DNA of 64,000 nucleotides from Acidimicrobiales bacterium. GTDB taxonomy: Bacteria > Actinomycetota > Acidimicrobiia > Acidimicrobiales > DATDAH01. Below, one piece after another: positions 59,092 through 64,000 of the stretch. The position numbers and the translations under genes were made by a program. The notes beneath the pieces were generated by a model that did no database searches, was not told where the DNA came from, and worked only from the letters and a program-made list of their open reading frames with translations. Numbering within the stretch: position 1 is the first letter of the stretch; each line of letters starts with the position of its first letter. The stretch is from assembly GCA_016794585.1 (NCBI GenBank), contig JAEUJM010000009.1:62001-126000 (forward strand), in the 5' to 3' direction.

Positions 59092-60825
59092 TCAGCGGGC
59101 GCCGCGGACGAGGCGACCCGGTCGGGCGCCGGTCTCGACGCCGTCGGCGAACGTCACCACGCCGGACTTGATCGTGGCGACGTAGCCCTCGGCGCCCTGG
59201 ACGATCCGCGATCCGCCGGCGGGCAGGTCATGGACGACCCGCGGCGTGCCGAGGCGGAGGCGGTCGAAGTCGATGACATTGAGGTCGCCGACCATGCCGG
59301 GTGCGACGACGCCGCGGTCGCCCAGGCCGTAGAGGCGGGCGGTGTCCTGGGTCTGCTTCTTGACCAGCAGCTCGAGGGGCAGGCGCTCACCCCGGGTGCG
59401 GTCCCGGCCCCAGTGGGTGAGCAGGAAGGTGGGCAGCGAGGCGTCGCAGATGACGCCGCAGTGGGCGCCGCCGTCGCCGAGGCCCGACGCCGAGCGCGGG
59501 TGCAGCAGCATCTCGCGCACGTGGTCGAGCGAGCCGTCGGCGTAGTTGAGCATCGGCAGGTAGAGCAGGCCCTCGCCGTCGAGCTCGAGCATGGCGTCGA
59601 GCGCGGTCTCGACCGGCGTGCGACCGGCCTGTGCCGCGATGGCCGCGAGCGAGCGCTCGGGGCCCGGCTCGTAGTCCGGTGGGTCGCCGAGCAGGAAGCT
59701 GTGCTCGGCGGCGTGCTGGAGGCGGGCCGCGGCCTCGGGGTCGGGCTCCCACTCGACGATGGCCCGGCGCACCTCGGGGTCGCGCAGGGCGGCCACGAGG
59801 TCGGCGCCGGCGACGCCGCGGGCCTTGAGGTCGGCGAAGGCGGGGATCGGGTCGAGGAAGGAGTAGGTGGTGTGCAGGCCCGAGAGCAGGCCGGTGGGGC
59901 GGGCCGCGACCTGCGGCCAGACGTCGGCGCCGGCCTCGGCCGCCGCCAGCGAGGCGTCCATCAGACCTCGCCAGAGCTCGGGGGCCGGGTCGACCTGCAC
60001 CATGACGAAGGTGACCGGCCGGCCGATGGCGCCCGACAGCCGGCACATCCAGTCGACCTCCTGCTCGGGGGCGACGATGTCCTCGCCGGCCGAGCCCATC
60101 GGGGCCAGCTCGAAGATGCCGGTGTCGAGCTCGCCGAGCACCGCGCCGATGCCGAACAGCTCGTCCTCCGCGGCGAAGGTGCCGGGGACGGGGCGCCCGT
60201 CGATGGCCTGGTGGGCGATGGTGCGCGAGGTCGAGAAGCCGAGGGCGCCGGCGCGCACGGCGTCGCGGACGATGGCGGCCATGGCCTCGATGTCGGCCGG
60301 TGTCGCGGGCTCGTTGTCGGCGCCGCGCTCGCCCATCACGTAGGCGCGCACCGCTCCGTGCGCCACCTGGGTGCCGACGTCCATGGTCCACTGGCGCCGC
60401 TCGAGCGTGTCGAGGTACTCGGGGAAGCTCTCCCAGGTCCAGTCGATGCCCTCGGCCAGGGCCGTGCCGGGGATGTCCTCGACGCCCTCCATGAGGCCGA
60501 TGAGCCAGTCGTGCTTGTCGGGCTCGGCGGGGGCGAACCCCACCCCGCAGTTGCCGGTGATGATGGTGGTGACGCCGTGCCACGCGGTGGGGGCGAGCAC
60601 CTCGTCCCAGGTGACCTGGCCGTCGTAGTGGGTGTGGATGTCGACGAAGCCCGGCGTGACGAGCAGGCCGTCGGCGTCGATCTCGCGGGCGCCGCGGGGG
60701 ACCTCGACATCGACGTCGGGCCCCACCGCGGTGATGCACCCGTCGCGCACCACCACGTCCGACCGTTCGGCCGGCCGACCGGTCCCGTCGACCAGCGTGC
60801 CGTTGCGGATGATCACGTCGTCCAC
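59092..60825 (-). CDS. Amidohydrolase family 3 / N-acyl-D-amino-acid deacylase-like
   Basis: 577 aa. The early VIIRNGTLVDGTGRPAERSD and GFVDIHTHYDGQVTWDEVLA (metal HxH), ITGNCGVGFAP and LGFSTSRTI, LHHPRSASGLGDGGAHCGVI-like ending of the D-aminoacylase / dihydroorotase-related family. Long proteins of this type are frequent in actinobacteria and are of unproven substrate. GTG 60825 was chosen for its GGGGGAG RBS 5 nt away; a 38-residue N-terminal extension would overlap the promoter side of the LLM gene. Confidence 0.88.
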   Translation of the reverse strand: MDDVIIRNGTLVDGTGRPAERSDVVVRDGCITAVGPDVDVEVPRGAREIDADGLLVTPGFVDIHTHYDGQVTWDEVLAPTAWHGVTTIITGNCGVGFAPAEPDKHDWLIGLMEGVEDIPGTALAEGIDWTWESFPEYLDTLERRQWTMDVGTQVAHGAVRAYVMGERGADNEPATPADIEAMAAIVRDAVRAGALGFSTSRTIAHQAIDGRPVPGTFAAEDELFGIGAVLGELDTGIFELAPMGSAGEDIVAPEQEVDWMCRLSGAIGRPVTFVMVQVDPAPELWRGLMDASLAAAEAGADVWPQVAARPTGLLSGLHTTYSFLDPIPAFADLKARGVAGADLVAALRDPEVRRAIVEWEPDPEAAARLQHAAEHSFLLGDPPDYEPGPERSLAAIAAQAGRTPVETALDAMLELDGEGLLYLPMLNYADGSLDHVREMLLHPRSASGLGDGGAHCGVICDASLPTFLLTHWGRDRTRGERLPLELLVKKQTQDTARLYGLGDRGVVAPGMVGDLNVIDFDRLRLGTPRVVHDLPAGGSRIVQGAEGYVATIKSGVVTFADGVETGARPGRLVRGAR

Positions 60826-60950
60826 GTCGTCTCCCCCTGTCGTCGCCACCGGCGCGGCGACCGACGGCACCCTACCGCTGGTCACCGCCGGCCTCGGCGG
60901 CGTCGGGTACGGTCCGCCCGCCCACCTCCGTCCCGTCATCAGGGAGCGCC

Positions 60951-61991
60951 ATGACCGACCGTCTCGACGACCTGGGCTTCTACCTCCTGGCCGGCGGCGC
61001 CACCTCGCCGGCGGCGCTGCTCGACGAGGCGCGGGAGGGTGAGGCCCTCGGACTGGGAACGGCGTTCATCTCGGAGCGCTACAACGTGAAGGAGGCGGCC
61101 ACCCTGTCGGGCGCCGCCGGCGCGGTGACCTCGGAGGTGCGCATCGCCACCGCGGCCACGAACCACAACACCCGCCACCCGCTCGTCACGGCATCACACG
61201 CGATGACCATGCACAAGCTGACCGGCGGTCGCTACGTGCTCGGGCTCGGCCGGGGCATCCCCCTGATGCAGGACGCCTTCGGCATCCCCCGCATCACCAC
61301 CGCCCAGATGGAGGACGCGGTCGGTCTGCTGCGTCGTCTCTGGAAGGGCGAGGTGATCCTCGGCCACCGAGGACCGGCGGGCTCGTGGCCGGTGCTGCAC
61401 CTCGGGTCCGAGTTCGACGAGGACATCCCCGTGCTGCTCGTGGCCTTCGGCCCGGAGTCACTGAAGCTCGGCGGCCGGGCCTTCGACCACGTCGTCCTGC
61501 ACACGTTCTTCACCGACGAGACCACCGAGCGGGCGGTGCGCACGGTGAAGGACGCCGCCGAGCAGGCCGGCCGGGACCCTGCTTCGGTCACGGTCTGGTC
61601 GTGCTTCGCCACCGTCGGCGACCACCTCCCCGAGGACGTACGGCTGCGCAAGACGGTCGGTCGCCTGGCGGGGTACCTCCAGGGCTACGGCGACCTCCTG
61701 GTCGCGACCAACGGATGGGACCCGGCGCCGCTCGCCGCGTTCCGGGCCGACCCGGTCGTGGGCTCGTTCGCCGGCGCCATCGACCAGAAGGCCACCACCG
61801 ACCAGCTCGAGCACATCGCCACGCTCCTTCCCGACGAGTGGCTGGCCTCGGCGGCGACCGGGACCCCCGAGCAGTGCGTCGCCGCCATCGGCGGTCAGTT
61901 CGGGCTCGGTGCGGACGCGGTGATCCTGCACGGAGCGAGCCCCGCCGAGCTGGCGCCGATCGTCGAGGCGTACCGGGGGACCGCCGACTGA
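60951..61991 (+). CDS. LLM-class (probably F420-dependent) oxidoreductase
   Basis: 346 aa luciferase-like TIM barrel. DLGFYLLAGGATSPAALLDE, GLGTAFISERYNVKEAATLS, IATAATNHNTRHPLVTASHA, TGGRYVLGLGRGIP and VLLVAFGPESLKLGGRAFDH are typical of the actinobacterial F420-dependent subgroup (MSMEG_2249-like, TIGR03857, from memory). The cofactor is F420 or FMN and the enzyme transfers hydride to or from an unidentified substrate. Divergent from the amidohydrolase; an AGGGAG RBS precedes ATG 60951. Confidence 0.9.
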   Translation: MTDRLDDLGFYLLAGGATSPAALLDEAREGEALGLGTAFISERYNVKEAATLSGAAGAVTSEVRIATAATNHNTRHPLVTASHAMTMHKLTGGRYVLGLGRGIPLMQDAFGIPRITTAQMEDAVGLLRRLWKGEVILGHRGPAGSWPVLHLGSEFDEDIPVLLVAFGPESLKLGGRAFDHVVLHTFFTDETTERAVRTVKDAAEQAGRDPASVTVWSCFATVGDHLPEDVRLRKTVGRLAGYLQGYGDLLVATNGWDPAPLAAFRADPVVGSFAGAIDQKATTDQLEHIATLLPDEWLASAATGTPEQCVAAIGGQFGLGADAVILHGASPAELAPIVEAYRGTAD

Positions 61992-62029
61992 CCCGCAGCG
62001 CCTCGAGCGCCCCCGGGACCCCGGACGCG

Positions 62030-62063
62030 ACCGCTCCCCGGCTCGAGCGAGCCGGGGAGCGGT
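62030..62063. terminator. Perfect 15-bp hairpin terminator
   Basis: Arms ACCGCTCCCCGGCTC (62030-62044) and GAGCCGGGGAGCGGT (62049-62063) are fully complementary around a GAGC loop. It lies between the convergent LLM and membrane-protein genes and has no U-tract, so it would act as a bidirectional stem-only terminator. Confidence 0.8.
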
Positions 62064-62105
62064 GAGCGTCTCACCGGATCCGGAGTGCTCCGGCCCGGTG
62101 GCGGG

Positions 62106-62777
62106 TCAGCTGGTGTGGTGGCGCATCTTGCGGAGGTGGACGGCGCCCAGGACCACGAGGACCAGCATCACGGCGGCGGCGACGAAGGCCACGACGGCGG
62201 CGATGCCGGCGATCTGGGCGATGGTGGCCCAGGCGTAGGTGCTGAGCAGCGTGCCACGGAGGACCTCGCCCTGGAAGACGGTCTCGCGCTGGCCGTTGAC
62301 CTCGTCGAGGTCGGCCTGGAGCTCGGCGACCTCGGCGGCGGGCGCCTCCGACTCGACGGCGGCAGCCAGGGCCTCCTGGGCGGCGACCTGCGGCTCGCGC
62401 AGCTCGGAGAAGGTGAGGCCGCCGCCGATCTCCTCGACGTGCCCGGCGATGTAGCTGGCGTAGGCCTCGGCCTCGGCCCCGGTGTCGACCTGCTCACCGC
62501 CGTACTGCGTCAGGTCGTCCCGACCCTCCTCGGCCAGGGCCTCGGCCGGCGGGAACGAGATGTTCTGGGCGGCCAGCTCGCGCTCGACGTAGTCGGTCGC
62601 GAACGTGCTGCCCCAGGTGAGCAGCCCGCCGGCCACCAGGAGGAAGACGGCGGCGACGACGCCGAAGGCCACCAGGATGGCGTCGATGCGCCCGCGGGTG
62701 ATGGTCACGGGGTGGTCGCCGCCTTCGGCGGGGGACGTGGGTACTTGGCTCGTGGTTCGTTCTTCGGTCAGTGTCAC
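62106..62777 (-). CDS. Two-TM membrane protein with extracytoplasmic coiled-coil region
   Basis: 223 aa. A cytoplasmic Thr/Glu start, TM1 (IDAILVAFGVVAAVFLLVAG), an external helical region (about 60-165) with a coiled-coil-like stretch (AAEVAELQADLDEVNGQRET), TM2 (IAGIAAVVAFVAAAVMLVLV) and a short basic tail (HLRKMRHHTS). No family was recognised. The GTG start has a good GGAGGG RBS. It is divergent from the patatin gene across 236 nt containing a small GGTGCC-GAAG-GGCACC hairpin (62875-62890) and no other clear element. Confidence 0.8.
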   Translation of the reverse strand: MTLTEERTTSQVPTSPAEGGDHPVTITRGRIDAILVAFGVVAAVFLLVAGGLLTWGSTFATDYVERELAAQNISFPPAEALAEEGRDDLTQYGGEQVDTGAEAEAYASYIAGHVEEIGGGLTFSELREPQVAAQEALAAAVESEAPAAEVAELQADLDEVNGQRETVFQGEVLRGTLLSTYAWATIAQIAGIAAVVAFVAAAVMLVLVVLGAVHLRKMRHHTS

Positions 62778-63013
62778 GGGGTTCCCTCCCGGTTGTGAGG
62801 CCAGGGCCTCGAGGTGTGCCTCCATCAACGCAGTTCCGGGCGCCCGCGTCCGGAGGCGAAGGTCAGGTGACCAGGGTGCCGAAGGGCACCACGTCGACGG
62901 GACCTCTGGCACCCCCTCGATGGGGGGTCGGGGCCCTTCCCCGCGACCCCCTGACGTTCCCTGCTCCCGCCACCGGTAGCCTCGCCCGAGCCACCGTCGA
63001 GAGGAACCCCACC

Positions 63014-63931
63014 ATGTCTGCACCGTCGTCCCGCGCCGTCGTCCTCGGTGGAGGTGGGCCCGTCGGGGTCGGCTGGGAGGTCGGGCTCGCCGCCGGTCTG
63101 GCCAAAGAAGGTGTCCGCCTGGCCGACGCCGACCTGGTCATCGGGACGTCGGCGGGCTCGCTCGCGGGAGCGCTGCTGACCAGCGGGGAGGATCCGGTCG
63201 CCCTGGTCGACGAGGTCGAGGCGCTGTTCGCGGCCGGTGTGGGGACCAGCGGGGTCGACAAGGTCGACATGGCCGGGCTCGCCGGGCTCATGGAGGCCAT
63301 GCTCGGCCCGGAGGCCGCCGAGGCCACGGCGGACGACATCCCCACCGAGCAGGAGCGACTCGCCGAGGTGGGAGCGATCGCCCTCGATGCCGAGACCATC
63401 TCCGAGGAGGCCTTCGTGGGCACCGTGGCCTCGACCCTCGCGGGCCGACCTTGGCCGAAGGGCTACGCCTGTACGGCGGTCGACACGGCCACGGGCGAGT
63501 TCCGCCTCTGGGACGCGGCTGCCGGGGCCCCGCTCGAGCGGGCCGTGGCGTCGAGCTGCGCGGTCCCCGGGATGTACCCGCCCATCACCATCGACGGGAA
63601 GCGCTACATGGACGGTGGTGTGCGCACGATGCACAACGCCGACCTCGCGGAGGGCCACGACTCGGTCGTGGTGGTGTCGGTCATGATGACCAAGCTGCCG
63701 CCGGGCATCGCCGACCCCCGCCTCGAGCACTTCTTCGGCCGGCAGCAGGCCACCATCGACCACCTGACCGTCACGGGGTCGGCGGTCGAGGTGATCGAGC
63801 CCGATGTCGAATTCCTCACCCTCTCGGGCATGGGCATGGCGTTGATGGAGTTCTCCCTCGTCGGTGCCGCTGCCGCTGCCGGGGTGCGCCTCGGCCAGCA
63901 GTCTGCCGAGCGCATCGCCGCCATCTGGTAG
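63014..63931 (+). CDS. Patatin-like phospholipase family protein
   Basis: 305 aa. Oxyanion-hole GGGGPVGVGWEVG, nucleophile elbow GTSAGS (Ser near residue 45), and the catalytic Asp in YMDGGVRTM form the Ser-Asp dyad of patatins. No signal peptide or membrane helix, so a cytosolic lipase or phospholipase A2-like esterase is expected. ATG 63014 follows GAGGAA; the open frame upstream overlaps the divergent gene. It stands alone; only 29 nt of gene-free sequence separate it from the final partial gene. Confidence 0.9.
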   Translation: MSAPSSRAVVLGGGGPVGVGWEVGLAAGLAKEGVRLADADLVIGTSAGSLAGALLTSGEDPVALVDEVEALFAAGVGTSGVDKVDMAGLAGLMEAMLGPEAAEATADDIPTEQERLAEVGAIALDAETISEEAFVGTVASTLAGRPWPKGYACTAVDTATGEFRLWDAAAGAPLERAVASSCAVPGMYPPITIDGKRYMDGGVRTMHNADLAEGHDSVVVVSVMMTKLPPGIADPRLEHFFGRQQATIDHLTVTGSAVEVIEPDVEFLTLSGMGMALMEFSLVGAAAAAGVRLGQQSAERIAAIW

Positions 63932-63960
63932 CGGCGCTCGCGAGGCCTCGGTCTCCGCTC

Positions 63961-64000
63961 AGTCGGTGCCGGCGAGGTCCAGCTCGGCGGCCGTGGTCGC
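63961..64000 (-). CDS. C-terminal codons of a gene running off the window
   Basis: On the minus strand the last 13 codons (ATTAAELDLAGTD) end in TGA at 63961-63963, convergent with the patatin gene. Only the tail is inside the window, so no product can be named. Confidence 0.4.

Noticed and set aside
62875..62890. Riboswitch or attenuator in the 62778-63013 divergent gap
   Set aside because: Only a 6-bp hairpin is visible. No conserved riboswitch core or alternative pairing was seen.
1..64000. CRISPR array, rRNA, tRNA, insertion sequence, integrase or prophage genes
   Set aside because: I looked for regular spacer repeats, conserved rRNA segments, tRNA T-loop plus acceptor pairings and transposase motifs and found none convincing. 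A GGTTCGAGG at 3255-3263 lacks surrounding tRNA structure.

Overview
The window comes from a high-GC actinobacterium. The gene complement suggests the class Acidimicrobiia (Iamia/Ilumatobacter-like); this is inferred from content and not from a marker gene. Pointers are three cytochrome P450s, an F420-type luciferase-like oxidoreductase, many SDRs, CoA ligases and acyl-CoA dehydrogenases, a DUF35-thiolase cluster, many GTG starts and 1-4 nt gene overlaps. No rRNA, tRNA, CRISPR array, transposase or phage gene was found, and no gene-free stretch exceeds about 240 bases.

Layout. (1) 1-11.2 kb, + strand: end of an unrecognised CDS, an amidohydrolase, an SDR and a DapB-like dehydrogenase; then two acyl-CoA dehydrogenases, a CoA ligase, a calycin-like protein, an APH-type kinase and a P450. 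This looks like activation and beta-oxidation-like breakdown of an unidentified acid. (2) 11.2-13.8 kb, atypical DNA: a small lipoprotein, a ribbon-helix-helix antitoxin with a toxin remnant, and hipBA. (3) 13.8-19.4 kb, - strand: P450, CoA-transferase, a regulator with two TetR domains, and a CoA ligase. (4) 19.5-28.1 kb: a VOC-fold lipoprotein and a sugar-isomerase-like TIM barrel; a tightly overlapped - strand operon (ALDH, SDR, HIBADH-like, CMD-like) with a TetR gene; a divergent SDR; a secreted alpha/beta-hydrolase lacking the usual nucleophile.

(5) 28.1-45.9 kb is the most coherent part: a glycoside/uronate utilisation locus. It holds a GH1 beta-glucosidase, glucuronate isomerase (uxaC), GH2 beta-glucuronidase (uidA), a fructuronate-reductase-type dehydrogenase (uxuB-like), a LarA-family nickel-dependent epimerase homologue, a LacI regulator, a Liv-type ABC transporter in unusual fused form (LivH-LivM-LivG in one chain; an MFS transporter fused to a LivF ATPase), a solute-binding lipoprotein and a GH78 alpha-rhamnosidase. 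Two near-identical LacI-type palindromes sit in its two divergent promoter regions. Mannonate dehydratase (uxuA) is missing at the expected place, and the LarA homologue is translationally coupled to uxuB. I therefore propose the route glucuronide -> glucuronate -> fructuronate -> mannonate -> gluconate, with C2 epimerisation replacing dehydration.

(6) 45.9-50.9 kb: amidohydrolase, two divergent SDRs, TetR and P450, with AACGnnCGTT operators. (7) 50.9-54.7 kb: a YdjG/YdjI-like zinc-ribbon plus SPFH membrane system and a MazEF-like toxin-antitoxin pair. (8) 54.7-64 kb: a DUF35/thiolase/thiolase operon whose thiolases lack the usual N-terminal cysteine, an epoxide-hydrolase-like protein, a D-aminoacylase-type amidohydrolase, an LLM oxidoreductase, a membrane protein, a patatin, and the last codons of a gene running off the window.

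A palindromic element with near-identical ends occurs twice, once in-frame inside the kinase gene (about 9.0 kb) and once in an intergenic region (35.4 kb).
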